DNA of 64,000 nt from Streptomyces davaonensis JCM 4913 (GTDB lineage Bacteria; Actinomycetota; Actinomycetes; Streptomycetales; Streptomycetaceae), in contig NC_020504.1 of NCBI RefSeq assembly GCF_000349325.1, positions 7,606,326 to 7,670,325 on the forward strand, in the 5' to 3' direction. The translations under genes were made by a program, and so were the position numbers. The stretch's first letter is position 1. Each line of letters starts with the position of its first letter. Below, piece by piece: positions 1 to 7,880 of this stretch. Under the pieces are notes generated by a model, which had not been told where the DNA came from, did not search any database, and worked only from the letters and a program-made list of their open reading frames with translations.

Positions 1-315
1 GCGGTGCTGGGTGCGTGGGCCGCGGGGCCGCCGGACCGGGTGCTGGTGGGTGAACGGCCGTTGGAGGTCCGGGTGCTGGCGGCGGTGGGCGCCGTCGAGA
101 TCGCCGTGCACGGCTGGGACGTGGCCCAGGCCAGTGGGCGGCCCCGGCCGATCCCGGAGGCCCTCGCGGCCGAGTTGCTGCCGATCGTGCGGTGCGTGGT
201 GGCCTGGGAGGACCGGGGGGTGCGGTTCGCGGCGCCGATCGCCGTGCCGGAGGGAGCGCGGCCGCAGGCCCGGCTGCTGGGCTTTCTGGGGCGGCGCGAT
301 TCCTTTCCGGGGTGA
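1..315 (+). CDS. TIGR03086-like / mycothiol-dependent maleylpyruvate isomerase-type protein, C-terminal part
   Basis: The reading frame is open from the first base, so the gene starts before the window and only about 104 C-terminal residues are visible. They include a VEIAVHGWDVAQASGRP stretch and end in ARLLGFLGRRDSFPG. This is the pattern of the C-terminal half of actinobacterial TIGR03086 / DinB-like metal-binding proteins, in which a His in the HGWD motif helps bind metal. The family is often annotated as mycothiol-dependent maleylpyruvate isomerase, but the real substrate of most members is unknown. The upstream helical bundle with the other metal ligands lies outside the window, so activity cannot be judged. 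Family call is moderately sure; function is not. Confidence 0.6.
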   Translation, partial: AVLGAWAAGPPDRVLVGERPLEVRVLAAVGAVEIAVHGWDVAQASGRPRPIPEALAAELLPIVRCVVAWEDRGVRFAAPIAVPEGARPQARLLGFLGRRDSFPG

Positions 316-324
316 GCCCGGTCT

Positions 325-360
325 GCCTTCCGTGAGTGACCTCGACACCTCACGGAAGGC
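325..360 (+). promoter_or_regulatory. 12-bp perfect inverted repeat covering the RBS of the MFS gene
   Basis: GCCTTCCGTGAG (325-336) and CTCACGGAAGGC (349-360) are perfect inverted copies separated by 12 nt. The right arm contains GGAAGG (354-359), the only Shine-Dalgarno-like sequence before the ATG at 367. The element could be a dyad operator for an undetected repressor, or an RNA hairpin that hides the ribosome site. It could also terminate transcription from the upstream gene, which ends at 315. The sequence alone does not separate these. Confidence 0.65.
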
Positions 361-366
361 ACGGAC

Positions 367-1794
367 ATGACCGAGACCCTCAAGGCCCCCCTCAGCACCT
401 CGCGCCCCGACCGGGCGTCACCACCGCGCGCGTGGACGGTGATTCTCGCCGGACTCGGCGCGCTGCTGTGCTCGCTGGACGTCGTGGTCGTCGCCACCGC
501 GCTGCCCGCGCTGCGCGCCGACTTCGGGGCGAGCCTGTCCGAGCTGGAATGGACGATCAACGCCTACAACCTGGCCTTCGCCTGTCTCACCCTGACCGGC
601 GCCGCGCTCGGCGACCGCTTCGGACGGCGGCGCATGTACGTCGTCGGGCTCGCCGTGTTCACCCTCGCCTCCGCCGCCGCGGCCCTCGCGGGCGACACCG
701 GCCAGCTCATCGGGGCGCGTCTGGTGCAGGGCGCCGGGGCCGCCGTACTGCTGCCGCTCACCCTGACCCTCATCAGCGAGGCGTTCCCGGCCGAGAAGCG
801 GGGCGTGGCGATCGGCGTGTGGGGCGGGGTGACCGGGCTCGGGGTGGCCGCCGGGCCGGTGCTGGGCGGGGCCGTGACCGAGGGCCTGTCCTGGCAGTGG
901 ATCTTCTGGCTGAACGTTCCGATCGGGCTGGTGATGATTCCCCTCGCGGCCAGGAAGCTGCACGAGAGCTACGGGACCCGGCCCCAGCTCGACATCGTCG
1001 GCCTGGTGCTGGCGGCCGTCGGACTGACCGGGCTGGCCTGGGCGCCGGTGCGGGCGCCGGAGGCGGGCTGGGGGAGCGCCGAGGTGCTGGGCGCGCTGGC
1101 GGTCGGGATCGTGTTCGTGGCCGCGTTCCTGGGGTGGGAGCGCCGGGGCGCCCGGTACCCGATGCTGCCGCTCGGTCACTTCCGCAACCGGGGCTTCTCC
1201 ACCGCCAACGCGGCGGCCTTCCTGCTCTTCGCCTCGCTGCTGGGCGCGCTGTTCATGATGACGCAGCTGTTCCAGTTCGGGCTCGGCTACTCGCCCCTGG
1301 AGGCGGGCGTGCGGATTCTCGTCTGGAACGCCACGCCCCTGCTGGTCGCGCCCATCGCGGGCGCGCTCGCGGACCGGTACGGCACCCGGCCCTTCATGCT
1401 GGGCGGCCTGGCCCTCATGGGCCTCGGGCTCGGCCTGCTGGCCTGGCAGGTCGAACCCGGCGTCGGCTACGGCAGCCTCGTCGCGCCGCTGATCATCGCG
1501 GGCGTCGGCATCTCGTTCACGTTCCCTAGCGTCGCCAACGCCGTCACCTCCTCGGTGCCGCTGACCGAGGCGGGCGTCGCGGCCGGCGTCAACAACGCCC
1601 TGCGGGAACTCGGCGGGGTCTTCGGCGTCGCCGCCGTCGCCGCGGTCTTCACGACGTACGGCGGCTACGGCTCACCGGCCGCCTTCCTGGACGGGGCGGC
1701 GCCCGCGCTGTGGGTGTCGGCGGGGATCGCGGCGGCCGGGGCCGCGGTGTCGGTGTTCGCGCCCTCGCGGCACCGGACGGAGCTTGATTCCTAG
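367..1794 (+). CDS. MFS drug-export type transporter, DHA2 (EmrB/QacA) family
   Basis: A 475-aa integral membrane protein predicted to export small hydrophobic compounds using the proton gradient. About 14 hydrophobic segments are visible, fitting the 14-helix DHA2 group. TM1 carries LDVVVVATALPAL, the family's motif D1 region. Motif A (GDRFGRRRMYVVG) lies at about residues 81-93, and a motif C-like GVAAGPVLGG is near residue 160. The ATG at 367 follows GGAAGG, which sits inside the inverted repeat at 325-360. No regulator is adjacent, so the dyad may be the control point. The substrate cannot be inferred. Confidence 0.9.
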   Translation: MTETLKAPLSTSRPDRASPPRAWTVILAGLGALLCSLDVVVVATALPALRADFGASLSELEWTINAYNLAFACLTLTGAALGDRFGRRRMYVVGLAVFTLASAAAALAGDTGQLIGARLVQGAGAAVLLPLTLTLISEAFPAEKRGVAIGVWGGVTGLGVAAGPVLGGAVTEGLSWQWIFWLNVPIGLVMIPLAARKLHESYGTRPQLDIVGLVLAAVGLTGLAWAPVRAPEAGWGSAEVLGALAVGIVFVAAFLGWERRGARYPMLPLGHFRNRGFSTANAAAFLLFASLLGALFMMTQLFQFGLGYSPLEAGVRILVWNATPLLVAPIAGALADRYGTRPFMLGGLALMGLGLGLLAWQVEPGVGYGSLVAPLIIAGVGISFTFPSVANAVTSSVPLTEAGVAAGVNNALRELGGVFGVAAVAAVFTTYGGYGSPAAFLDGAAPALWVSAGIAAAGAAVSVFAPSRHRTELDS

Positions 1795-1826
1795 CCGGGG
1801 GTTGCCACTTCACATCCACCTTCTTT

Positions 1827-1843
1827 ATAGTCGTAATGACTAT
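1827..1843. promoter_or_regulatory. Palindromic operator (ATAGTC-N5-GACTAT), probable NrtR-family site
   Basis: ATAGTC (1827-1832), spacer GTAAT, GACTAT (1838-1843) form a perfect 6-bp dyad in an AT-rich patch within otherwise GC-rich DNA. It lies just before the AAAGGAGG ribosome site (1845-1852) of a NUDIX/winged-helix regulator gene starting at 1858. NrtR regulators usually bind such dyads at their own promoters, so autoregulation is the likely role. This is inferred from position and symmetry. Confidence 0.65.
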
Positions 1844-1857
1844 TAAAGGAGGCGGAT

Positions 1858-2574
1858 GTGGAGTACGACAAGCACGCCTACGAGCCCTTCGCCGTCACCG
1901 TCGACCTCGCCGTCCTCACGCTCCGCTCCGGCGCCCTGCATGTGCTGCTCGTCGAGCGCGGACAGGAGCCCTACACCGGGCACTGGGCGCTGCCCGGTGG
2001 CTTCGTGCAGCCGGACGAGTCCGCGGAGACCGCGGCCCGGCGTGAACTCGCCGAGGAGACCGGCCTGTCGGATGTCTCCGGGCTCCATCTGGAGCAGCTG
2101 CGGACCTACAGCGAGCCAGGCCGCGACCCCAGGATGCGGGTCGTCTCGGTCGCCTTCGCCGCCCTGCTGCCCGACGCGCCCGACGTGCACGGCGGCAGCG
2201 ACGCGGCGGACGCCCGCTGGGTGCCGTACGACAAGGTCGGGCCCCTCGCCTTCGACCACGACCGGATCCTGGCCGATGCCCATGAACGCGTCGGCGCCAA
2301 GCTGGAGTACACCTGCCTCGCCACCGCGTTCTGCCCGCCCGAGTTCACCCTGGGCGAGCTTCAGCAGGTCTACGAGGCGGTATGGGGCACCGCCCTGGAC
2401 CGGCCCAACTTCCGCCGCAAGGTGCTCGCCACGGAGGGGTTCGTCGAACCGGTCTCCGGCGCGTCCCGGCTCACCGGCGGCCGCGGCAAGCCCGCCGCGC
2501 TGTACCGCGCGGGCAACGTCACCACCCTCCATCCGCCGCTGCTCCGGCCGACTCCCGAAGGACACTCCGCATGA
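1858..2574 (+). CDS. NUDIX-domain transcriptional regulator, NrtR-like
   Basis: A 238-aa protein. The N-terminal NUDIX fold (about residues 10-145) has the box GGFVQPDESAETAARRELAEETG, matching GX5EX7REUXEEXGU, so hydrolysis of ADP-ribose-like nucleotides remains possible. The C-terminal part (about 155-230) has the winged-helix pattern of NrtR proteins, FTLGELQQVYEAVWG followed by NFRRKV and GRGKPAALYR. NrtR proteins sense ADP-ribose or related NAD products and repress NAD or ADP-ribose genes. The GTG start at 1858 has an ideal AAAGGAGG site. The next gene, an ADP-ribosylglycohydrolase, overlaps by 4 nt (ATGA), so regulator and enzyme are probably co-translated under the dyad at 1827-1843. 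Confidence 0.85.
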   Translation: MEYDKHAYEPFAVTVDLAVLTLRSGALHVLLVERGQEPYTGHWALPGGFVQPDESAETAARRELAEETGLSDVSGLHLEQLRTYSEPGRDPRMRVVSVAFAALLPDAPDVHGGSDAADARWVPYDKVGPLAFDHDRILADAHERVGAKLEYTCLATAFCPPEFTLGELQQVYEAVWGTALDRPNFRRKVLATEGFVEPVSGASRLTGGRGKPAALYRAGNVTTLHPPLLRPTPEGHSA

Positions 2575-3590
2575 CCGCCCTCACGAACAAGCGCGCCGCC
2601 ACCGGGTCCCTGATCGGCCTCGCCCTCGGGGACGCGATGGGGTTCCCCACCGAGTTCAACGACGTGCCGTCGATCCTCGCCAAATTCGGGCCGTGGCGGG
2701 AGATGGACCTGCCCAAGAAGGCGATCGTCAGCGATGACACCCAGATGACGCTGGCCTTCGGCAAGGGGCTGCGGACGGCCATGGACCGGGGCGTGCTCGC
2801 GCCCAAGCGGCTGGAGCGGCCGGTCCGGGAGGAGTTCGTGAACTGGTACCAGTCGCCCGAGAACAACCGCGCGCCGGGCCGGACCTGCCTCGTCGCGTGC
2901 AACCTCCTCAAGACCGAGGGCCGCCTCTGGCAGGACGCCAGCCAGATCGACTCCAAGGGATGCGGCGCCAACATGCGAGTCGCGCCCATCGGCCTCGCCC
3001 CCGGACTCAGCGACGAACAACGCGCGGGCGCCGCCCAGTTGCAGTCCGCGCTCACCCACGGCCACCCCACCGCGCTCGCCGCCTCCGACCTCACCGCGCA
3101 CGCCATACGCCTGCTCGCACAGGGCGCCGAGCCGACCGGCCTCGTCGGACTGCTGCGGTCGTACGCCTACGACAACCGCACCCGCTACCACCACACCTGG
3201 CTCGGCGACCTGTGGACCCGCAGCCACGACCCGAGCCCCGAGCACTTCATCGCGCGGGGCTGGGACGAGTGCCTGGGCGTCCTGGAGCGGCTACAGGAAG
3301 CCGTGCGGGAGGGGTCGGTCGAGACCGATCCGTGCCTGGCCACCGGGGAGGGCTGGATCGCCGAGGAGGCCATGGCCACCGGGCTGCTGTGCTTCCTGCT
3401 GTTCGTCGACGAACCGGTCACGGCGCTGCGCCGGGCCGCCTACTCCTCCGGCGACTCCGACTCCATCGCATGCCTCACGGGCGCCTTCGCGGGGGCATAC
3501 CTCGGGACCGATGCATGGCCCCGGGAGTGGGCGGACCGGATCGAGTACCGGGGCGACCTGCTCACCCTCGGCGCGCTCTGGGACGCTTAG
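2571..3590 (+). CDS. ADP-ribosylglycohydrolase family protein (DraG/ARH type)
   Basis: A 339-aa enzyme predicted to cleave ADP-ribose from a modified substrate in the cytoplasm with two Mg2+ ions. The N-terminal GLALGDAMGFPTEF (about 15-28), the SDDTQM motif (about 54-59) and the C-terminal SGDSDSIACLTGAF (near 293-306) are the characteristic metal-binding signatures of the family. The ATG at 2571 overlaps the NUDIX stop, and earlier in-frame sequence lies inside that gene. The neighbours are an NrtR-like regulator and a nucleotidyltransferase 3 nt downstream. This points to a small ADP-ribose/NAD operon rather than DraG control of nitrogenase. The substrate (protein, nucleic acid or free metabolite) is unknown. 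Confidence 0.88.
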   Translation: MTALTNKRAATGSLIGLALGDAMGFPTEFNDVPSILAKFGPWREMDLPKKAIVSDDTQMTLAFGKGLRTAMDRGVLAPKRLERPVREEFVNWYQSPENNRAPGRTCLVACNLLKTEGRLWQDASQIDSKGCGANMRVAPIGLAPGLSDEQRAGAAQLQSALTHGHPTALAASDLTAHAIRLLAQGAEPTGLVGLLRSYAYDNRTRYHHTWLGDLWTRSHDPSPEHFIARGWDECLGVLERLQEAVREGSVETDPCLATGEGWIAEEAMATGLLCFLLFVDEPVTALRRAAYSSGDSDSIACLTGAFAGAYLGTDAWPREWADRIEYRGDLLTLGALWDA

Positions 3591-3593
3591 CGG

Positions 3594-4346
3594 ATGATCG
3601 ACGCCCTGGACATCGACCTCGCGCCCGTCGTCGCCGAACAGCCCGACCCGGTGCTCTTCGCGACCGTCTCCGGCGCCCATCTGTACGGCTTCCCGTCCCG
3701 GGACTCCGATGTGGACCTGCGGGGCGTGCACCTGCTGCCCACCGCCGACCTGCTCGGGCTGCGCGAGCCCGCCGAGACCCGGTCCCGGATGTGGGACCGG
3801 GACGGCGTGGAGATGGACCTGGTCACCCACGACCTGCGCAAGTTCGTCCGGCTGATGCTCCGCCGCAACGGCTACGTCCTGGAGCAGCTGCTCTCCCCGC
3901 TCGTCGTGCACACCACCGACGCGCACCGCGAGCTGGCCGCGCTCGCCCCCGGCGTCCTCACCGGCCACCACGCGCATCACTACCGGGGCTTCGCGAACAC
4001 CCAGTGGCGACTGTTCGCGAAGACCGGGGAACTCAAGCCGCTGCTCTACACCTTCAGGGTCCTGCTCACCGGCATCCATCTGATGCGCAGCGGCGAGGTG
4101 CAGGCGCATCTGCCGACGCTCCTCGGCGAGGTGGCCGAGGCGCCCGGCTGTCTGCCGGAGCTGATCGCGGCCAAGACGGAAGCCGAGCACGGGGCGGCCG
4201 AGGTCGAGCACGCGCGCGTAGAGGCCGACGCAGAGCGGCTGCACGGGCTGCTGGACGAGGCCCAGGCGGCGTCAGCCCTGCCCGACATGGCCAGTGCCCA
4301 CGACGCCCTGCACGACCTCGTCGTACGCGTACGGCTTGACGGCTGA
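3594..4346 (+). CDS. Nucleotidyltransferase, YcgL/RlaP-like (COG3541 type)
   Basis: A 250-aa protein with a polymerase-beta-type nucleotidyltransferase core near its N-terminus. SGAHLYGFPSRDSDVDLRG (about 25-43) gives the G-S/A helix turn and the D-x-D metal-binding pair. The C-terminal half is helical and rich in His/Arg, as in the YcgL/RlaP group. RlaP proteins have been linked computationally to RNA repair and to ADP-ribose/NAD gene neighbourhoods; their substrate is not established. The start lies 3 nt after the glycohydrolase stop, indicating one transcript 1858-4346. The last 75 bp run through the 3' end of the oppositely oriented relative at 4272-5015. Confidence 0.75.
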   Translation: MIDALDIDLAPVVAEQPDPVLFATVSGAHLYGFPSRDSDVDLRGVHLLPTADLLGLREPAETRSRMWDRDGVEMDLVTHDLRKFVRLMLRRNGYVLEQLLSPLVVHTTDAHRELAALAPGVLTGHHAHHYRGFANTQWRLFAKTGELKPLLYTFRVLLTGIHLMRSGEVQAHLPTLLGEVAEAPGCLPELIAAKTEAEHGAAEVEHARVEADAERLHGLLDEAQAASALPDMASAHDALHDLVVRVRLDG

Positions 4347-5015
4347 GGCACGGCGGACGCGCACGAGGAAGTCCTCCACGCGCCGCCGGTCCGGCTCGGC
4401 GGGCAGCGGGCTGCGCTCGGCGGCCCGCTCGGACTCCTCCGCCAGCCGGGTCATCCACGCCTCGACTTGCGGCCACGGGACCTCGCCGCGCTTCACGCTC
4501 AGCAGGGGCTCGCGCTGATCACCGACGTCGATGGTCAGCTTGCCGGTGCGCAGCAGATCGCGGACGCTCATCAGCAGGCGCAGCAGATGCATGGCGTGCT
4601 TCCAGCGCGGGGCGCCGTGGTTGCGGACGTCCGCCTCGAGCTTCTTGCGCTGGCCCACGGCATAGCGCGCGAACGTGTCGTGGGTCTGCCGGGACAGGAA
4701 CGCGCCGCGCAGCTCGATCAGCTCGCGGCCGGTGTCGTCGATGTGCTCCACCAGCGGGGAGTGCAGACACTCCAGGATGTTGGGGTTCGCGCGCAGCGCC
4801 AGCTCGCAGAAGCGCTCCAGCTCCCAGCTGAACTGCTCCTCGGCCGGGCCCTCGATGTGCGTGGGCGGCTTGTCGAAGCGCCAGAACAGGGGAGTGGGGG
4901 CGAGGAAGACGCCCCGGCGGTCGGTGTCGCTGCCGTCCGTGGCCAGACCGAAGGCACGCGAACCCATGATACAGGCGTAGACGGTGTGGTCGTGGACCAG
5001 GGTCTCGGGATGCAT
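4272..5015 (-). CDS. Second nucleotidyltransferase, YcgL/RlaP-like
   Basis: A 247-aa relative of the preceding gene on the opposite strand. It has MGSRAFGLATDGSDTDRRG (about 17-35) with the same G-S and D-x-D pattern, followed by a helical region with WKHAMHLLRLLMS. The ATG at 5015 (MHPETLVHDH) gives a natural N-terminus before the first strand; in-frame sequence extends upstream to 5120 but into the Rieske gene. The two nucleotidyltransferases converge and share 75 bp of coding DNA (4272-4346), so their C-termini are encoded antisense to each other. They look like diverged relatives with the same general chemistry, perhaps different targets. Confidence 0.72.
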   Translation of the reverse strand: MHPETLVHDHTVYACIMGSRAFGLATDGSDTDRRGVFLAPTPLFWRFDKPPTHIEGPAEEQFSWELERFCELALRANPNILECLHSPLVEHIDDTGRELIELRGAFLSRQTHDTFARYAVGQRKKLEADVRNHGAPRWKHAMHLLRLLMSVRDLLRTGKLTIDVGDQREPLLSVKRGEVPWPQVEAWMTRLAEESERAAERSPLPAEPDRRRVEDFLVRVRRASAVKPYAYDEVVQGVVGTGHVGQG

Positions 5016-5037
5016 GACCCGGAGCGTACGGGGCTCC

Positions 5038-5478
5038 TCACACCAGGCGGATCGAATTTCCGTCCACGGTGATCTTCTTCTCGGGCAGCGGTCGGGGCGC
5101 CGGCGGACTGACCACCGCACCGTCCGTGATGCTGTACTTGCTGCCGTGGCACGGACAGTTGATCGTGCCGTCCGAGACGGTCGAGACCGTGCACTGCTGA
5201 TGCGTGCAGATGGCGGAGAAGGCCTTGAACTCGCCGTCCTCCGGCTGGGTCACCACGACCTCCTCGCCCTTGAAGATCTTGCCGCCGCCGACCGGGATCT
5301 CATCGGTCGTGGTCAGCTCCTGGCCGCCCGCCTCGGGGCTCTCAGGGCTCTCCGTGGTCTCGGCGGTCTGTTCAGTGGAGTCGGAGCCGCTGTCATCGCC
5401 TGAGTCGCCACAGCCCGCGACGAGTGCCGCTGCGCCCGTGGCGAGAAGGATGGTGCGCCGCTTCGGACTGATGGTCAT
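5038..5478 (-). CDS. Rieske [2Fe-2S] lipoprotein
   Basis: A 146-aa exported iron-sulfur protein. The N-terminus KRRTILLATGAAALVAGCG combines an arginine pair with a lipobox ending at Cys, so it is probably a membrane-anchored lipoprotein, possibly Tat-exported. A low-complexity Ser/Glu/Asp linker follows. The Rieske cluster ligands are CTHQQC (near 91) and CPCHGS (near 107), giving the C-x-H...C-x-x-H pattern. The ATG at 5478 is chosen because it begins the signal sequence. Such small ferredoxin-like Rieske lipoproteins are common in Streptomyces; no oxygenase partner is adjacent, and the redox partner is unknown. Confidence 0.88.
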   Translation of the reverse strand: MTISPKRRTILLATGAAALVAGCGDSGDDSGSDSTEQTAETTESPESPEAGGQELTTTDEIPVGGGKIFKGEEVVVTQPEDGEFKAFSAICTHQQCTVSTVSDGTINCPCHGSKYSITDGAVVSPPAPRPLPEKKITVDGNSIRLV

Positions 5479-5649
5479 GGCGTCACTCCGAAATGGGTCG
5501 GAAACGGTGAGGACCAGGAACAACAGCATCTTGGCACCGAAAGCACCGAGGAAGAAGGAACCCGGGAGGGAACTAGGCTGGATGCGCACAGAGTCGATCT
5601 GTGCAACCGATCCGTGCAGTCGATCCGTACAGAGCAAGGGAGCCAAGCC

Positions 5650-6012
5650 GTGGCGGTACGAGCGGTCCGGGGCGCCGTCCAACTCGACGTGGACGAGGCC
5701 GGCCACATGGACGAGCGGGTCGGGGCCCTGCTCACCGCCGTCCTCGACCGCAACGGCCTGACCACGGACGACCTGATCAGCATCTGGTTCACGGCCACGC
5801 CCGATCTGCACAGCGACTTCCCGGCCGCCGCCGCCCGCAAGCTAGGCATCGTGGACGTGCCCCTGATCTGCGCGCAGGAACTGGACATCGAGGGCGCCAT
5901 GCCCCGCGTGGTCCGGGTGCTCGCGCACATCGAGTCCGACCTCCCCCGGACCGAGGTCGCCCATGTCTACCTCGGTGCCGCGGCCGCCCTGCGCAAGGAC
6001 ATCGCCCAGTGA
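5650..6012 (+). CDS. aroH: Chorismate mutase, AroH class
   Basis: A 120-aa cytoplasmic enzyme converting chorismate to prephenate for phenylalanine/tyrosine synthesis. The length and the pattern VRAVRGAVQLDVDEAG ... FTATPDLHSDFPA ... DVPLICAQELDIEGAMPRVVRV match the compact trimeric AroH fold rather than the helical AroQ fold. The GTG at 5650 follows AAGGGAG. The stop overlaps the GTG start of prephenate dehydrogenase (GTGA at 6009-6012), so consecutive pathway steps are translationally coupled. Confidence 0.9.
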   Translation: MAVRAVRGAVQLDVDEAGHMDERVGALLTAVLDRNGLTTDDLISIWFTATPDLHSDFPAAAARKLGIVDVPLICAQELDIEGAMPRVVRVLAHIESDLPRTEVAHVYLGAAAALRKDIAQ

Positions 6013-7094
6013 GAACCGCACTCGTCATCGGCACCGGCCTGATCGGTACCTCCGCCGCCCTCGCCCTGATGAGCCGGGGCGTCATCGTCCACCTCGCCGA
6101 CCACGACCCGGAGCAGGCCCGCACCGCGACCGCCCTCGGGGCGGGCACGGACGAGGCGCCCGAGGGCCCGGTGGACCTCGCGATCGTCGCCGCGCCGCCC
6201 GCCCATGTGGCCGGGGTGCTCGCCGACGCCATGCGAAGCGGTGTGGCGCGCGGCTACCTTGACGTGGCCAGCGTCAAGGGCGGGCCGCGGCGGGAGCTCC
6301 AGGCGCTGGGCCTCGACCTGTCCGCGTACCTCGGCACCCACCCGATGTCGGGCCGGGAGAAGTCCGGGCCGCTGGCCGCGAGCGCCGACCTCTTCGAGGG
6401 CCGACCCTGGGTGCTGACGCCCACCCGGGACACCGACACCGAGGTCCTCAACCTCGCCCTTGAACTGGTCTCGCACTGCCGGGCCGTCCCGGTCGTCATG
6501 GACGCGGACGCCCACGACCGGGCGGTGGCGCTCGTCTCCCACATGCCGCATCTGGTGTCCAGCATGGTCGCCGCGCGCCTGGAGCACGCGGAGGAGGCGG
6601 CCGTACGGCTGTGCGGGCAGGGCATCCGGGATGTGACGCGGATCGCCGCGTCCGATCCCCGGATGTGGATCGACATCCTCTCCGCCAACCCGGGGCCGGT
6701 CGCCGACCTCCTCGCCGATGTCTCGGCAGACCTCGACGAGACGGTGCAGGCGCTGCGGGCGCTTCAGTCCTCGGACGAGGCGAAGCGGCGGGAGGGCAGC
6801 GCGGGGATCGAGGACGTACTGCGCCGGGGCAACGCCGGGCAGGTCCGGGTGCCGGGCAAGCACGGCTCCGCGCCCCGGGCGTACGAGGTGGTGGCGGTGC
6901 TCATCGACGACCAGCCCGGACAGCTGGCCCGCATCTTCGCCGACGCCGGCCGGGCCGGGGTCAACATCGAGGACGTCCGCATCGAGCACGCGACCGGGCA
7001 GCAGGCCGGTCTGGTGCAGCTGATGGTCGAGCCGAACGCGGTGCCGATACTGACGGCGGCTCTCCGGGAGCGGGGCTGGGCGATCCGCCAGTGA
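6009..7094 (+). CDS. tyrA: Prephenate dehydrogenase
   Basis: A 361-aa enzyme that oxidises and decarboxylates prephenate to 4-hydroxyphenylpyruvate with NAD(P)+. An N-terminal Rossmann motif, VIGTGLIGTSAAL (about 5-17), is followed by the conserved GTHPMSGREKSG substrate segment (about residues 110-121) and the helical dimerisation domain. From about residue 290 a C-terminal ACT domain (YEVVAVLIDDQPGQLARIF) suggests allosteric control, probably by tyrosine. The GTG at 6009 overlaps the aroH stop. A gap of 99 bp separates it from cmk, so cmk may have its own promoter. Confidence 0.93.
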   Translation: MRTALVIGTGLIGTSAALALMSRGVIVHLADHDPEQARTATALGAGTDEAPEGPVDLAIVAAPPAHVAGVLADAMRSGVARGYLDVASVKGGPRRELQALGLDLSAYLGTHPMSGREKSGPLAASADLFEGRPWVLTPTRDTDTEVLNLALELVSHCRAVPVVMDADAHDRAVALVSHMPHLVSSMVAARLEHAEEAAVRLCGQGIRDVTRIAASDPRMWIDILSANPGPVADLLADVSADLDETVQALRALQSSDEAKRREGSAGIEDVLRRGNAGQVRVPGKHGSAPRAYEVVAVLIDDQPGQLARIFADAGRAGVNIEDVRIEHATGQQAGLVQLMVEPNAVPILTAALRERGWAIRQ

Positions 7095-7193
7095 CGCGCG
7101 CGTCCGGACGAGTGATGCGCACCCAGTAACCTTGTGCGGGGCGCGATCGCGTCCCGCCCACCCCTCCGAAGCGCACCAGGAAGGTGTCCCCCC

Positions 7194-7880
7194 GTGGAAA
7201 ACGGCGCCGCCCAGCCCGTGATTGTCGCCATCGACGGCCCCTCCGGCACGGGCAAGTCGAGCACGTCGAAGGCCGTCGCGGCGCAGCTCGGCCTGAGCTA
7301 CCTCGACACCGGCGCCCAGTACCGGGCGATCACCTGGTGGATGGTGACCAACGGCATCGACATCGATGACCCGCACGCCATCGCCGCCGCGGCCGGAAAG
7401 CCGGACATCGTCTCCGGCACCGACCCGGCGCACCCCACCATCGCCGTCGACGGCACCGACGTCGCCGCCCCGATCCGCACCCAGGAGGTCACCTCCCAGG
7501 TCAGCGCGGTCAGTGCGGTGCCCGAGGTGCGGGCCCGGATCACCGAGCTCCAGCGCTCCATCGCCTCCGGCGCCGAGGGCGGCATCGTCGTCGAGGGCCG
7601 GGACATCGGCACGACCGTGCTGCCCGACGCCGATCTGAAGATCTTCCTCACCGCCTCCCCGGAGGCCCGCGCCGCCCGTCGCAGCGGTGAGCTGAAGGGC
7701 GCCGACGTCCACGCCACCCGCGAGGCCCTGATCAAGCGGGACGCCGCCGACTCCTCCCGGAAGACCTCGCCGCTGGCCAAGGCCGGGGACGCGGTCGAGG
7801 TGGACACCACCGAGCTCTCCCTCGCGCAGGTCATCGAGTGCGTCGTGACGCTCGTCGAGGAGAAGCGGGCCGGAAAGTGA
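7194..7880 (+). CDS. cmk: Cytidylate kinase
   Basis: A 228-aa kinase phosphorylating (d)CMP with ATP for nucleotide synthesis. The P-loop is IDGPSGTGKSS (about 13-23). YLDTGAQYRAITW and the VVEGRDIGTTVLPDADLKIFL strand are diagnostic of bacterial CMP kinase. The GTG at 7194 is preceded by AGGAAGG at 7178-7184; the in-frame ATG at 7134 lies before that ribosome site. Its end overlaps plsC by GTGA (7877-7880), starting a cmk-plsC-der run. Confidence 0.93.
   Translation: MENGAAQPVIVAIDGPSGTGKSSTSKAVAAQLGLSYLDTGAQYRAITWWMVTNGIDIDDPHAIAAAAGKPDIVSGTDPAHPTIAVDGTDVAAPIRTQEVTSQVSAVSAVPEVRARITELQRSIASGAEGGIVVEGRDIGTTVLPDADLKIFLTASPEARAARRSGELKGADVHATREALIKRDAADSSRKTSPLAKAGDAVEVDTTELSLAQVIECVVTLVEEKRAGK

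Noticed and set aside
336..1529. Long Arg/Gly/Pro-rich frame overlapping the MFS gene, and many similar frames elsewhere
   Set aside because: High GC content keeps wrong frames open. These lack family motifs and sensible starts, while the overlapping frame has transporter motifs and Streptomyces-like codon bias.
5038..5811. 257-aa version of the Rieske protein
   Set aside because: The extra N-terminus lies over the promoter and start of aroH on the other strand, while the ATG at 5478 begins a proper lipoprotein signal.
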